Source of the DNA: Rhipicephalus microplus
Lineage: Eukaryota > Arthropoda > Arachnida > Ixodida > Ixodidae
Assembly: GCF_043290135.1 (NCBI RefSeq)
Contig: NC_134705.1
Location: 56,087,271 to 56,151,270 of the forward strand
DNA: 64,000 nt
Direction of reading: 5' to 3'
The first letter of the stretch is position 1; each line of letters begins with the position of its first letter. This document shows positions 36,578-54,532 of the stretch, piece by piece. The notes beneath the pieces were generated by a model. The model ran no database searches and was not told where the DNA came from. It was given only the letters and a program-made list of their open reading frames with translations. Made by a program: the position numbers and the translations under genes.

Positions 36578-37579
36578 CCGCCTGGATCGGGCGCACACGG
36601 TGGTCGTTCTCCGACGTTTTTATTTGGCGTGCGCCCTAATGATAAAATTGTAACAGTAGAAATTCTGCGTGTGCCACGACGCGGCGCTCTTCTCCTATCT
36701 CCCCCGCCCCCCCCTCCCTAGAGTTACTTTATATGCTACGTTTACCTAAAGGTAGCATATACAAAAACTCTCCTGCACATAATGCCGAAGGTGCCACGCC
36801 GTAGACGTGCTTGAATAAATGCACATTGGACGCGTTTAACGTAGTGACTGGAATAAAGGAACGCTAACATGTATTTCTAATCAGGCTTGACATAGTGAGT
36901 GTTGTTCTCTGTAGCATGCTATGATCGAGACAGAGCCAAGCAGCGCGTGGCGACTGCGTGCTGCGCAGCTTGTTTGCAAATTTCGCCTCCTTGACTCATG
37001 TAAGCTGGCTGACTACGTGATCTGCCACGCTTCTCATTCTTTGTTTTAGCGATCATTTCTCCCACTACCGCCTAAATCGGTGCGTGTCCATTCAGGCAGC
37101 CTTGTTTGGCAAGGAATGAATTTTGTGGACCATGCATATATTACGCAGTCCAGTTCTGTCGTCACGGCATCACAATGCTGGAAAACTGAAACACAGTGCT
37201 GGTAATGCTACAATCGTTTTCCCTGCACAATGATCGGCGAAATTTTGTTGTGGTTACGACACTTACAATTTCCAAGCTCACAAAATGATGGACGATGCTA
37301 GTCGCATGCAAATTACAGGGCGCCAGATCGGTCGCCCAATTACCATAGTACTTTCTTTCGCTTCGGTGATTATTGTTGTTTCAAAGCATGACATCGGTAA
37401 AGACCTTGTTTAGCAGAAATTATGTCATCGGCGTCTGTGTGTCAGCGGAAAAGCTGCGTTGGCTGTTAGCAAAAATTTGAGGTAGATGTGTGAAGATGTT
37501 CTTTGCACTTCGGCCTTCCATACGGTAAAGCATAGGTCTCCGCTGAGAAGAGAGGGCTTTGTGATTGCGTTTGGGGAGG
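36578..37579. other. Intergenic DNA with a hairpin at 36730
   Basis: A 10-bp inverted repeat TATATGCTAC/GTAGCATATA (36730-36739 and 36752-36761) can form a hairpin with a 12-nt loop. No gene evident. Confidence 0.4.
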
Positions 37580-38020
37580 TGATTGTGTGAGTTCTCCCGT
37601 GCGTGAGTGCGTATGCGTATGCGTGTGTGTTTGTGTGCACGCGCGCTTTTGAGTGGAATCCAGTGCACGCGTGCCGTGTGTTTGTTCTTCTGTGCGTGAG
37701 CGTGTGTGACTGTGTATGTGAGAGCACGCGCTCGTCATCCTGGTCGAGGGGTGTGTGCGTTCTTTTGTGCGTGAGTGTGTGCGGATGTGTGTGTGTTCGC
37801 TCCGGTGCGTGTGTGCGTGCATGTGCGTGCGAGCTCGTCGGTTTGTGTGTGCGCGCTCGCGCATGTGTGTTCTTTTGTGCGTGCGAATGTGTGTCTGTGT
37901 GCGCTCTTTCGGGTGTGAGTGTGTGCGAATGTGTATACGTGAGCACGCTCGTCTGTCTGTGTGCGTGTGTGTTCGTTTGCGAGAGTACTTGTGCGTATTT
38001 TTGTACGTGTTCTTGTGTCA
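37580..38020. repeat. Degenerate GT/TGCG-rich low-complexity array
   Basis: Interrupted GTGTGCG and GTGTGT runs with rare stops in several frames, so long open frames appear on both strands by composition. None is a gene. Confidence 0.93.
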
Positions 38021-38994
38021 CTGCGTTTTCCCACGCGTGAAAAAAAGCCTGCCTTCTACGTGTACCTCACACGCTAAGCGTCATCTTTGTCTCTATGCAA
38101 ACTAACGCTGGTCGCACACAGCTATCACTTTCTAGAGAGTTAACGTGCCAAAGCGGACTGCTTGGTGTGGGAGCACATTTCCAGGAGGCTCCATTCCCGT
38201 AGCTTTCCCTACATTGCCGAAAAATGCTGTGTGCGAGTAAAGCAGGTAAGCTTGCGAATTGAAGGCTTCAGTACCTCAAGGTATCTCTGCAAACAGCCAC
38301 GACAGCTCAGCAATCCTTCAGATCGTTTTCCTCTTTAAAAAGCAGTCAACAAAAAACTTTTCATAAATCAGCCGGGTGAGTTCACCCCCCTGTGTACTTT
38401 CTACTCATGATGTGCACAGAAGGGCACCAAATTTGGTTGAAAACAGGCTCACGGATGTGTTCGCTTCCGTCACTATCATCACGGCAGCAGCTGGGGCACG
38501 AAGGAAAAGAAAGGATATAGCGCCAGCTACTATCACTTCTTCAATTTGTTTTATCTGAGGTGGTTAGAGGGCAAGGAAAGATAGTGTGTACAGCTAACCA
38601 GCGGTCTTCTGTTTTTATAAAGCGACATCTTCAAGCAACGCAAGCCATCCCACATAGACAGCAAAAGAAAGGAGGGGTAGGCGCACGCCGCCATGCGGCG
38701 ACCCTAGCGGTCACGCCCTTTTTTGCAATACGCCTCCTCCGTCTGAATAAGAGCCGGAGGAACACCACCGCGCACGCGCGATGCAGGCGGCCGTGTAAAA
38801 CCCATCCAAGCATGCACGTACCTGAAAGTGTTCACCACACCAATTTTTAACGCACTCGCTAAGCCAAGGTCAATCGCACTCACAAACTGTCGCTTAACAT
38901 TGGTTCAGCACTCGATCTTATGCAAACTTCAGCCACTGAGTATAAGCTCATCCCTTCCACCTAATAAATGTTTACGTTAAGTATAGAGACAAGA
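38021..38994. other. Intergenic DNA, no recognised feature
   Basis: No domain, TIR or repeat of this window is found here. Confidence 0.35.
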
Positions 38995-39276
38995 ATTCGA
39001 GGAAAGCACATGCCAAAACACAACACCTTTGTAATAGTTTTAGGGGTGAAGCTTTTTATGGCGTGGCTTATGCGTCCCTCGGTGTATTGACTATTTATTG
39101 GTGGCTCGTACCCGAAGATGAAGTCCTTAGAATGTCCGCTGGATGATGGCACTTGTATATGGTCAATACATGATGAAAAGATGCGTGATGACTGTACTTG
39201 GATTGTTCACTAGATAAACGGACGGATGGACGGACCTACAGATGGACGGATTGACTGTCGAATGGATAGCCAGACT

Positions 39277-39346
<70 letters not shown>

Positions 39347-39500
39347 GGGGTGGATGCACGGACGGACAGATAGATGGACAGACAGATAGATGGCTGCACC
39401 AACAGACGAACGGACGGACAGACAAACATACGAACGAAGGAACGGACAGACAGAAAAGCAGATGTCCGAATGAACATATGGAGGGACACATGCATGAGCG
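38995..39500 (+). repeat. Interspersed repeat with GACA minisatellite (family M)
   Basis: A leader containing TTTTTATGGCGTGGCTTAT and ATGAAGTCCTTAGAATGTCC is followed by TAAACGGACGGATGGACGGA, then a (GACA)n run (about 39275-39345) and irregular GACG/GACA units to 39500. Part of the leader occurs in reverse at 44115-44150 (GGACGCACAAGCCACGCC). The repetition makes the long open frames here meaningless. Confidence 0.75.
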
Positions 39501-40616
39501 CGGGCACGAACGACTGAACAGACGGAATCACGGAAAGACTGAAGAGCGCTTCGACCCGCCAATCTTCATTTGCTGCGTGGATATGCTGTGATTTTTCTGT
39601 CATTGTATTCCAGAACGTAGTTGCCCACAAAAGCACTAGTTCCTCACAAGAACTGTTCTTCAGCATCCACATCGCTGACAATCATTTCTGACAAACATTT
39701 CTTGCATTAATAATTATGCTATCTCCAAACAATTCTTGACTCGGACCGGTCAGACTATCACCGAGATGAGAAGTTACAACGTGGAATTCAGTGGCGTACC
39801 CAGCGGTGATGCCGATGCACAAAATACTTTTGTAGTGATAAGAGAAATTTATAGACGCCCAAAACAACACAGTAATAATGAAAAAATCACAATGGAAGAG
39901 CGTCACTCGCAAATGAATCATTTATGTCAAGTCCTACTTTATTTGCAACATGCATGGAGTACAATGTTAAAGGCCAACCACGCAAAAATACTTTAAGGAT
40001 ACAGCTTGACGAGGCTAGTAGCCATTACCCGGCAACAGCAGTGGAGCACACACGTGCAGCACAAACAGAGTTTCGTCTTTCTATCATTACTATACAACGT
40101 GTCCTCCTTTGATGGTAACTACATGTAAATACATGTACGCGCATGGTGCATAGTTAAAAACAACGTAAATATTAAGATCACCAAGAGAATTAGATTTGTG
40201 ACACTGTCAAAATGTATTTAGGAAAAGCAGTAGAAAATTAAAAAAAGTAGCGCGCATGTGATGAACACATGATGAAAATCATATATACAAAGTAAATTTT
40301 GCAAACTTCAGGCAGAACATTGAAATCTATCAAAGTAAAAGTCATCAACCAAGAGCGCGTATGAGAAAAGCATATCGGAATTAACGCACTTCTGCAATAA
40401 ATTTGAAAGCTTTAGTACAAGGTAGCTAAGGTTTTTAGTATTGTGCTTAGCTCTATGGCGCATTAAGACCCATCCGTCGGGTTCCCATTTTATGCGTGTG
40501 CTGGGCCTTCAACAAGGACTGACTACTTCTTTTAAAGCATGGAGTTTTTCATGACGTTTTTTTTCATCAGCGAAAATTCAGGTGGCGTAGGAGGAACTAT
40601 GCGTAAATATCTTCGA
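39501..40616. other. Intergenic DNA, no recognised feature
   Basis: No supported gene. Frames around 39682-40112 lack any domain. Confidence 0.35.
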
Positions 40617-40662
40617 TATTAACTGCGAAGCATTTCTTAGCGACCTTCAACGACTTTGAGAG

Positions 40663-40731
<69 letters not shown>

Positions 40732-40758
40732 ATCTATCTATCTATCTATCTATCTATC
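40663..40758. repeat. (TATC)n microsatellite of copy A
   Basis: About 24 units with one TTTC interruption. It occupies the position between the tandem array and the 3' tail of copy A, as in copies B and C. Confidence 0.97.
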
Positions 40759-40964
40759 CATTTAGGCGCCTCCAATTTTTAGCTATCTTTGGCCATTTCG
40801 ATTAGGGTATTGATACCAAAATTTGTATGACCTAACCTGACTGTATGACGAGCATAAGCGACTAGTCATAATATGAAATTCCTTAAAAGTATGTGAAACA
40901 TGTCATATTTTAAATTTCATATTCTGGCTGCTCTTGCGCTAGTCTGATTCACATTACATATTGA

Positions 40965-41215
40965 CTGGCCTGGTGGTCTAGTGCCTAAGGTACTCGGCTG
41001 CTTGTCCTGCAAGTTGCTGCATTGAATCCCGGCTGCGGTGGCTGCGTTTTCGGTAGATTCGAAATTCTGCAGGCTGGAGTGCTCAGATTGGGGTGCAACT
41101 TATAACCTGCACCAAAATCTGAGCACTCCGGCCTGCAGAGTTGAAAACACTACGGCGTCTCTTATATTCATATCGTGATTTTGGGACGTTACACCCCACA
41201 TATCATGCAATCCAT
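40965..41215 (+). mobile_element. Ruka-like SINE, diverged (copy 6)
   Basis: Begins TGGCCTGGTGGTCTAGTGCC, with a B-box-like CATTGAATCCCGG near 41020, and ends with TTGGGACGTTACACCCCAC. It is older than copies 1, 4 and 5 and sits inside HINE-like copy A. Confidence 0.8.
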
Positions 41216-42324
41216 TCACAAGACATATTGCAAAACTGGTATGGTATAACGTCACTGTACAGAAAACTTAAGTGACAGACGTTAATATGAAAATTATGAA
41301 ACGCATGTAATTTAAGTCATGACTACACGCCACGCTCATGGTGCGATCACGGTCACTTCGCTAGTTTCAACTAATCTAAATTCGATTATACAGGACGTCT
41401 ATGGACGAGCAAAGTATATGACTGGTGCAAACGTGATTATCATGATAATCATGAAACACATATCATGTAAGAACATAAGTAGCTGCCACGCTCATGACGC
41501 GCGCGCGGCCGTTTCAGTAGCTTCACATATAGAAAATTTGGTATTACGTGATGCAAACGGACGACGAACGGACGACGTGACGCGAATGGATCACGCTGAC
41601 AGATCCAAACGTGATAACCTTCACATGCGTCTCAATAAAACACATGGCTACATGCCACGATCAATATGCGCTCACTGCTGTTTCGCTAGCTTCATATAGA
41701 CCGAATTTCGCATTGCGTCACGTTAATGAATGATGATGGTGAACAACACGTGCAGTCTTGATAATCATGACATGTGCACGTCACTGAAAACATGAGTACG
41801 TGCTGTGATCACTGTGTGCTCTCAAACGTTTCGCTCGCTTCAAATATAGCAGAATCTGTGTTACGTGACGTGAATGGACGAAAAACACAAATGCCAGGCG
41901 CAACCATGATAATCATGCCTTGGACGTCATGTACGTAAGGCAGAATGTTATGTCCGCATCGTAATGATTTGCTAATTTCGTTGCGACATATCAATCTTCC
42001 TCATTCGTGACTTGCATATCATAGATCCCTACAGTACGTACGATCTGCCTTTCTTTATTTGATGCGTTCATCATATCTCTCAATGTTTGAGATACTTGGG
42101 TAGTCATATTGTTAAAAAATTGCCCGTCAAAAAAAATGGCAGATACGACGTGTGGTGAAAATCTATGATATGCGAAGCACAAAAGGGCAAGGATGATATA
42201 TATGTCTCTCTAATATCAGCACAATGTTAAGAGGCAGACGTAAATTGTGCCGCAACCAATTTCCACACCATGATTGTCAATTTTAAACGTGCCACTTACC
42301 TTTGTCGTCTATTCAGGTCACGTA

Positions 42325-42340
42325 ATACCAAATTTGGTAT
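42325..42340. repeat. 16-bp perfect palindrome in a HINE-like unit
   Basis: ATACCAAATTTGGTAT reads the same on both strands. Weaker versions (ATACCAAATTCGGTTTA, ATACCGAATTTTGTG) occupy the same site in other units and copies. Confidence 0.85.
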
Positions 42341-42844
42341 AGGTGACGCTCGTGAAACGGTCGCTAGCACACTATGAGCGTAGCATGTTCTCATGCTATA
42401 CATGACACGCATAGAATGATTATCATGTTTGGACGTGTCAGTTACCTTCATCGTTCATTCACATCACGTAATACCAAATTCGGTTTATGTGAAGATAGTA
42501 AAACGGCCGCGAGTGCATCATGTAGTGCATCATGCACGTGGTATATAGTCATGTTCTGACATGACACACATGTCATGCTTATATTGGCACAAGTCATATA
42601 CCTTCATTATTCATTCACGTCACGTCATACCAGATTTGGTACAAGTGAAGCTAGCAAAATGACTGCGACCGCATCATTAGTGTAGTCATAAGTCAGTGTT
42701 TTCATGTGGCGTTCATGACATACATGTTATGATTTTCATGTTGTGACTGGCCAGTTATGCTCGTGATAGTCATGTTATGCCGTACCAATATCGGTAATAA
42801 TTGCATCCTCCAACTGGTCATTAGAGGTAAATGTGGTAGGCGGC

Positions 42845-42900
<56 letters not shown>

Positions 42901-42926
42901 AAGATAGATAGATAGATAGATAGATA
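42845..42926. repeat. (GATA)n microsatellite of copy B
   Basis: About 20 units with one AAGA interruption at 42899-42904. Confidence 0.97.
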
Positions 42927-42972
42927 TGGTCAAGCTCGCCGAATTTTGTTAAAAAATGCTTTGCATTTGAAA

Positions 42973-45537
42973 GCTGGATATCACGCTGTCCGTAAAACCC
43001 GCTCATTGTTTACTTATTGATACACATAAAACAAAACAAAAAACTATTTTACACACTGCATAGTCAATATTAACGAAATCATTTACGAACTGCTGTGTCA
43101 TTATCTCTCGCCCTCCTTGGTGACCTTCATCCAAGAGACACTAGATGCATCCGTCTTAGATACTGGGGCCGTTCCACAGAGACGCTGGACGTTGTAAAAT
43201 GGCTGCGCATATAACAATGCAGCATTTTTGTGAAACAAAAGGTATTTTTGAGTGTACGAACGTGTTATATGCAAGATTGGATAGTTTCTTATTTCTCCGA
43301 AAGCTGCAGATTGAGAGAGCAAGGTTCATGGTAATCATTTTAAAATGACATTTGTTTTCCGCATGGGACCACACACAGGTAAAATAACATTAGGTCCACT
43401 ATGTCATTTGTTATAATGATATCAGATTTGCCATGTGACAGGGATATGAGTCGTTGTCTATAAACACTTTTTAGCGTCTCGCAAAGGCTTTTTTCACTTG
43501 CTCCAAGCCATGGCGAGTGGTTTTACAGTATAACACTCTCAAGTTTGATGAAAAATACGTGTCGGCGAATCGACTTCGCATTTGAATGGTTCATGGAGCA
43601 GTACAATGATAATTGTTTGCAAATATGAAATAAATTGCCTTTATTATTGATTTAACGATTGCTTTATTAGCCTGGGTAAGCTTACAGAAGAGCGGCATTT
43701 CATAATATAATGCTAAGCTTTTTCAGATACGATATCCTTACTCTGCCAAATATGTTTCCTAATATAGGCTGGGTAGATTTTAAAACTTGAAAATGTCGTC
43801 ATGTGTGTCTCGTGAAGCACTGCCTAATGTCCTTAATTGTATGTTTGCGTCTATACAACATCAAAACTAGTGTAAAATTTTCTCTCTATAGACATCTCTT
43901 TGTGGGCATACAAGAGCAGCAATTCAGCGCACAATCCAACGACTTTACGGGAGTATGTACCACGTTTCTGCTGCCAGCGCTTTGTTAACACCGACAGCGT
44001 GATAACGACGCTGCTATGCGGTTTTTGTAACAAGTGGATATGCGGATATGTGCCCGATGGCAGGTATGTGCCACCGGTATGCGGGTATGTACCACAGGTT
44101 ACGCACTACGACACCATTGGACGCACAAGCCACGCCATAAGGAGCCTCACGCCTAAAATAGGCATGCGTTGTATGACGCCTTTGGCGCCGGGAGGCACGC
44201 GAAATTAGCTGCAATGAATATCGTTTCGCGAAGGTCGCTTTTGCGGTAAGCGTTAGAGTCGCCTTCACTCGTTTAACAGCTGCTAAGGAAAACGTAGCAA
44301 AAACTTCCTTGCTATAGCGTGCAGCTATTTCTAAGATCTCGAGTCAAATTCAAATTCTCGCTTTATTTCCTTTAACGGCTAATGCAAAGATGCCTTCGGG
44401 TAGCAGTAGGTGAGCACATTTTGAATATGTCGTCAGCTTCAAAACATAACAAGAGGCAAACTCTACGCCTTACCAATCTTCCTTCGGCATTCCGAGGTCC
44501 TCTCGGTGTGGTCCAATGGATGCAGGAATACGACAGTATTGCGATTCTGAGCCAAAAAATGCCTTACGTAGATTCGCCTTACGTGTCCGTTTAGATAAAC
44601 ACACACGGACCTGTGCGGACTGTGCGTACTGCAGAGCGCTGAGGTTCTAACTTGGCGGCTAGGCCCGAGATAATGGTAAATTGATAGCGATTTCACATAG
44701 GATCTATTCAAGTGAGATTACCCGGTTTGTACGTAACAGTATTATGGCGGATGTTCTTTCCGCGACAATCACCACTTTTACCATGAAAATCTGCAGGCAA
44801 GCAAGCTGTATTATTTTTCCAAACTCTAAAAGTAAACACAATGGTGTCCAGGACTTTCATATCAGATGACGCTCGTAGCAGTCACACCTTTATTTCTGGG
44901 GAGAAATCGCAGATGTAAGCTACCTGAAAAAATGTTGTTCAGTGCCATATTTCATTTTTTTCTGATCTAAAACACATGCGCAATTCTTCTGAGCGTACTT
45001 CAGTGGAAGGCATTCGTCTGCACATGAGTGCAGTTAACTTATGCTGTGTGGTACTCTTTTCTCTGGAGTGTACAGAGTGTGTGTGCTGCGAATGATGCGC
45101 CACATCCTGGGTTCAGGAGGTCTTCTTATTGCATCACAAAATGCGTGGAAGTAGAGTATAATGGCGCCAGGCGTCAAAATATCTGAATTTAGCAAGGAGT
45201 AGGCAAACTAAAGGTGCCCCTACTACAACAAAGAACAAAGCACAAAAAAGAAGAACAAAGCTGATCAGATTGAGCCTTACAGTATCGATTCAAGGTATGA
45301 TTGCTGTAATTATCTGCTCAATTTCTAAAAACGGTCCAAATCCACTCACGCTGATTCGAAATGGGTGAGGAGTAGAACAGTTTGAAGTAGACTGGCTCAT
45401 TTCGTCGCTTTGTTTTTCTAGCATTAGTGATGTCATCAAAGTGGCATGACCGCCTTATAGATTCCTTATATTTTCATCATTACAACGTTCCCGCAAATAA
45501 TATGAAACTGCTGGTAATGTTAGAACCGAAAACCGCA
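42973..45537. other. Intergenic DNA, no supported gene
   Basis: The only repeat link is GGACGCACAAGCCACGCC at 44119, the inverse of part of the family M leader. Open frames lack domains. Confidence 0.35.
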
Positions 45538-45665
45538 GTACTATTACGATAGACGCCGTAGTAGAGGGCTCCACAACGTCTGAGCATCTGGTGTCTTTGA
45601 ACAGACCCTCAGTTTACCTGCACCTCACATATATGCGGCCGCCGATGCCGGGGCATACCTTCCTT
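45538..45665 (-). mobile_element. Ruka-like SINE remnant (copy 7)
   Basis: GACGCCGTAGTAGAGGGCTC and GTCTGAGCATCTGGTGTC phrases match the body of the family in minus orientation, but the tRNA head is broken after a GCCGCCGATGCCGGGGC stretch. Strongly decayed. Confidence 0.55.
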
Positions 45666-47129
45666 TACCTTGTTGTGAACTGCCCAGCTCTATGCCAGCC
45701 ACGCCGCTGTACTGGGTGTGTTTGTGTGACCACCACTGTTAACAATCAACGATGATTGCGCACAAAACAACAGCGTTCTGCTCAAGTGCGTCGCAGATGT
45801 TTACGCCTATATCGTTTCATACCTTCCCTTCCTCAAATACCTTAGAAATAATGTACTCTTTGGCTTTATTAGAAATATTGACGGCATTGCCTTGCTTTGA
45901 TGCAAGCTTTGTGGAACTGTCAGTCTTCCGAATATTTCAAGTTGAGTTGTCAGAGCAATATGCTCGCTTGCGGTCGCCAGGCATTTCAAGCTTGCATGCT
46001 AATCTCAGAAGGAAGGAACATGGCAGTAGGAGTTACTTCACTGCCCTAGGCTTTCCACAAAACGTTACATCTAATAAGGCTTTATTTGTCTCATGAGAGT
46101 TGTGTTCAGAATTTTCGTTCTTGTAAACCTGGAAAAAGTGACGAATACTCACATGTCCTAATCTAGCGACTCGCTTATATAGCGTAACCGAATGTTTTGG
46201 TTTGGGTAGCTCCAATGAGAATAATAAAAGCGTTGACCTTTAAAAAAAGGTTTCAGAACAGTTGAATGACGATGTTGGCGTGCTTTCATCTTGAACAAAT
46301 GAAAAGTGTGACAGAACACTAGGACAATAACAAGAATGAAAGACTCATTCAACCCAATCCTGTGCTCAATACAGCCATGCTCTCGCCGCAAGCTACTTAA
46401 ACCTTTGATTCCAGTTATCACAGTGGGGTAACAACCACAAAACTACTTTTTTTTGCGCAAGTACACTCTAATGCATGATACTTACAGCGTTATTTGTGCT
46501 AAGACACACAGATTAGCAAAACAAGTCTGTAGCGATGGATGCCGGGTCTTTTCATAGCGTTTTGCTTCAGCCTCTGAGAGGTGGCAACTCAAGCTCGGCG
46601 AACAAGAATTAACTTGTCTGACTACAGCGGAACGGCCGATCTTGAAAATTTTGATAGGCTTAGTATGTCTCATAAGGTGTTATACAACAATCATGAGCAA
46701 AGTAAATGGCATGACCGAGAGTTACAAGACGTAAGTATTCCTGCCAAACGGCGTTCACAAGCAGAAATGGGCGCACGCGGTGGTGCATGCAGATAATCAA
46801 GATACCTGTGCAATATTTATGACAAGTGGAGCTGTTATGTTTGAATACTTTCCGCATGACGGGTAGAAAAAAAACATCATCTTCGTGCAGTAACATCTTG
46901 TCCAGTCAAGTCAAGTTGCTTGAATATGTAACGCACATCAATGCTGGGGGATTGGCCAAGAACTGGACAGTTTTCATGAATTACTTCTTCAGTAACAGTT
47001 TACAATTGATCTATTTACAAGGAAAAAGAGAAAGATGCAACAGGAGGAATTTGATAGCAGAATTTTAAGTCAACTGTAGAGTAATGAATGAAGTGGCGTA
47101 TTTAATTTATGGTCAATTAGGAAATGTTA
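45666..47129. other. Intergenic DNA, no recognised feature
   Basis: Nothing coding or repeated is clear. Confidence 0.35.
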
Positions 47130-47450
47130 TAAAAGCTACCGAAGAATGATTTCAACACTTAACCTCATTGAAACTTTGGCAAACTCCTGCAATGCGTCAA
47201 CAATCTTACCGTCGCTGTGGCCAAGAGACAAAGCCCCGAAATAAAGAAAATTTTGCAGATTCAAGTCTTTTCTGAGAAGGCGACAAACGACACCTAGTTT
47301 TTCTGCATAAGCCAGAGTATCTAGTATAGGGAACGAGGTAATGTTTCGTCGACTCACCTACTCCACAAACAGGACAATGACGGGAAGCTGCCAGACCAGC
47401 TCTGTGTAAATATACATTTAGCAGCGGTATTAGACAACGCATTCTAGTGA
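47130..47450 (-). pseudogene. LINE fragment with cysteine-rich C-terminal motif
   Basis: The minus strand reads TRMRCLIPLLNVYLHRAGLA-like residues, then CPVCGVGESTKHYLVPYTRYS, a zinc-knuckle-like CX2C...H segment with the last cysteine replaced by tyrosine. A frameshift later it reads LNLQNFLYFGALSLGHSDG. Phrases of this kind occur after the RT or RNase H of several LINE clades. It is short and broken. Confidence 0.65.
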
Positions 47451-49254
47451 CTGCGACTTCTATTCATCACATTCTACATATGTTATTAATCCAATAATAC
47501 ATAAAGTGCTTGAATTTTGATGTTGCTGTTAATGAAGGTGCAAAAAAGTTTCTCTAACAGCATTTGCCTCTGTAATCAAGCGCCTATTAATAATTTCGAT
47601 GCATTTATAACCTCAATAGGAAGCCCTTGTGAAAATGCCTTAGCCAGCAGATGACGCATATGCTCTCTCTATCCTCATCGTCTTCAATGTCGTTCCCAGA
47701 AAACACGCGCTGGTTCATCCAGCTTGTGAAGAAACAGGAAGAGGCATAAAGTTGATTTCACAAAAAAAGTCCTTGTGAATCAATCTTTAGTGGTGTCTGC
47801 TGATATAAGGTTCCACAGGCTGCCATGCCACGATGAATTAAAACAAAATTGTGGGACCTTTGTAATATAAAAATTGTTGAGTATAATTATAACCGTCAAC
47901 CTTCTTAGAGGCTTTTAACAGAGGTGGTGACAAAAGTTTTTATTTCTTAAGAGGTTTCTTTGAAAGTAGCGGGGTCCTAAGCCCATGGTTACACATAAAA
48001 AGAACCATACAATTACATATCACTTTCAGTTACATCACTTACATCATATGCCATTCACCCAAATATTAGCGTAGCACTTGGCACATCACAATAAAATCAG
48101 ATATTTTCCTGAATACAGTTGACAACATCGCAAAACTAACATTTTCCCAGAATTTTTGCTATACACATAATATTGCTTATACAAACATGAAGTTTCTCGC
48201 CTCTGTATTGCTTCAGCTCTGAAGGTACAGTAAACGAGAAGAAATAAAATTAAAACTACGGATATCACTTGAGGCTCCAAAACGAACCCGAGCTTCCTCG
48301 GAACTTCGCCTCGACCGCACTTTAGAAGTTGCTGACATCACAACATTATGCATTCGTAGTTTGCTTCACATTCTTGTGACAACCGAGTAGAAGCCTTCTG
48401 TGGTCTAGAGTGTCCGGTTGGCGTCCCGAGTACAGTTCAGAGATAGGCAGCCGCCAATACCACGTTATGAGTATTAGTCTGGAGAGTCCCGGTGAGACCA
48501 CTTTTTCTAGATGCTCATTGCTATGACGCCTTATGTGGGCAATTGTCACGGTGTGTTTGTTATATCAGTTTCAAACCGGGGCCATGTATGTGCAGATGGC
48601 GTTAGGTGAGTAAAAAAAAGATATGTGCCCGTCCGAAGAAAGCACCACTATCCGAATTGACTTTAATGGGTGAGAGTGTGAATACGCAGAAAGAAAAACT
48701 TAAATAAAGAAGCAATTGAAAAAATACAAAAAGGTGCAAAGCATGGGAACGAGTGTGTACAGAGAGGTAGAAGTAAAATCACAAGCCCTTGCACTATAAA
48801 AGCTAAACCTAATAGAAAATCGACAAGTATAGGTACACATTCCCTAATGCACGAATTGCCTCGTGCATCTATGTCTTACCTCAATGCACAACTGTTTCAA
48901 GGTGTTTCATGTAAAATGGTGCCACAGGCGCCCAATGTTGCTCAAAAGCACCTATTCATCAGGCAGCTTTAAAATCACAACTGTTTTCTTACAAAGTATT
49001 AGGCATATTCTGACCTTTCATTGTGCCTGCAAGAGTTTTCTTGATGTGCATCGAAATCAAATTTTTGCATCAAAGGTTTAGCCTCACCAGGACAGCTGAT
49101 TTCTGCCTTTCTTTCTTCGCAACACATGCAACTGCGCTGAAAACAAGTTCTTTTGTGTTTTTCAAAAGTAACAATAAATGATGCCAAAGAAAGTTCTGGT
49201 GATGTTATTAGTACTATATTTATGTAAATTTCGACAAAAATAAAGTGAGCAAAA
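47451..49254. other. Intergenic DNA, no recognised feature
   Basis: No TE family or domain recognised. Confidence 0.35.
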
Positions 49255-49520
49255 CGACAACTTGTCTGTGGTGGGAACCTAACACGTGAGCTTCGAGCAA
49301 CATGTCAGATGCTTCACCAACTGAGTTATCACGGCGGGCATTTTTCCACCCAATTTAGGGGGTATATGTGTGCATCTAAACGTGCATCCGTCAGTGCCGC
49401 TGGCAGGCATGACAGATTGTGTGAAGCACTTATTTTTAACCTGTTGGCGTCACGTAGCACGAGACCTTATGACGAACTGGCAGCTGACTCCCTCGCATAC
49501 TACTTTATAATCCCTCCATT
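49255..49520 (-). repeat. Diverged single copy of the 455-bp tRNA-like repeat
   Basis: The minus strand carries GTGATAACTCAGTTGGTGAAGCA (A-box-like) at about 49337-49315 and GTTAGGTTCCCACCAC near 49278-49263, and the plus strand then shows GTCACGTAGCACGAGACCTTA and CAGCTGACTCCCTCGCAT, the same landmarks as the 32139-34345 units. The tRNA head no longer folds well. Confidence 0.7.

Positions 49521-54532
<5,012 letters not shown>

Larger units (their letters stand above)
40617..42050 (-). mobile_element. HINE-like (Helentron-type) non-autonomous element, copy A
   Basis: Reading the minus strand: 5' head GGCAGATCGTACGTAC (42049 downward) and GATCTATGATATGC; then tandem units in reverse orientation (about 41860, 41712, 41546 and 41370 anchors, ~150 bp apart) with the phrase ACGTAATACC; then a (GATA)n run (TATC on the plus strand, 40663-40758); then a 3' tail with AAGAAATGCTTCGCA, ending near 40617. 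A Ruka SINE is inserted at 40965-41215. It codes for nothing. The order of parts fits rolling-circle elements of the pearl/DINE/HINE type. Confidence 0.75.
42130..42972 (+). mobile_element. HINE-like (Helentron-type) non-autonomous element, copy B
   Basis: Head GGCAGATACGACGTGTGG at 42138 and CTATGATATGCGAAGCA (42164-42180); tandem units with cores near 42319, 42475 and 42621 (156 and 146 bp apart); (GATA)n at 42845-42926; then AGCTCGCCGAA and the hairpin-forming AAATGCTTTGCATTT at about 42954-42968. The head's TATGCGAAGCA is the complement of the tail's hairpin strand, as in elements with terminal inverted repeats. No protein is encoded. It faces copy A head-to-head, 87 bp apart. Confidence 0.78.

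Noticed and set aside
37425..38105. Long overlapping open frames (up to 198 codons) in the GT-rich block
   Set aside because: Low-complexity GTGTGCG sequence lacks stops by composition; frames exist on both strands and encode Cys/Val or Thr/His repeats without a domain.
39163..39681. 172-codon minus-strand frame of repeated SVCLSVCL residues
   Set aside because: Translation of a (GACA)n minisatellite; no protein meaning.
40663..40758. CRISPR-like or regulatory repeat array
   Set aside because: It is a simple tetranucleotide microsatellite, with no spacers, in a eukaryotic genome.
44119..44150. Independent palindromic or regulatory site
   Set aside because: It is an inverted copy of part of the family M leader at about 39042-39090, so a dispersed repeat explains it.
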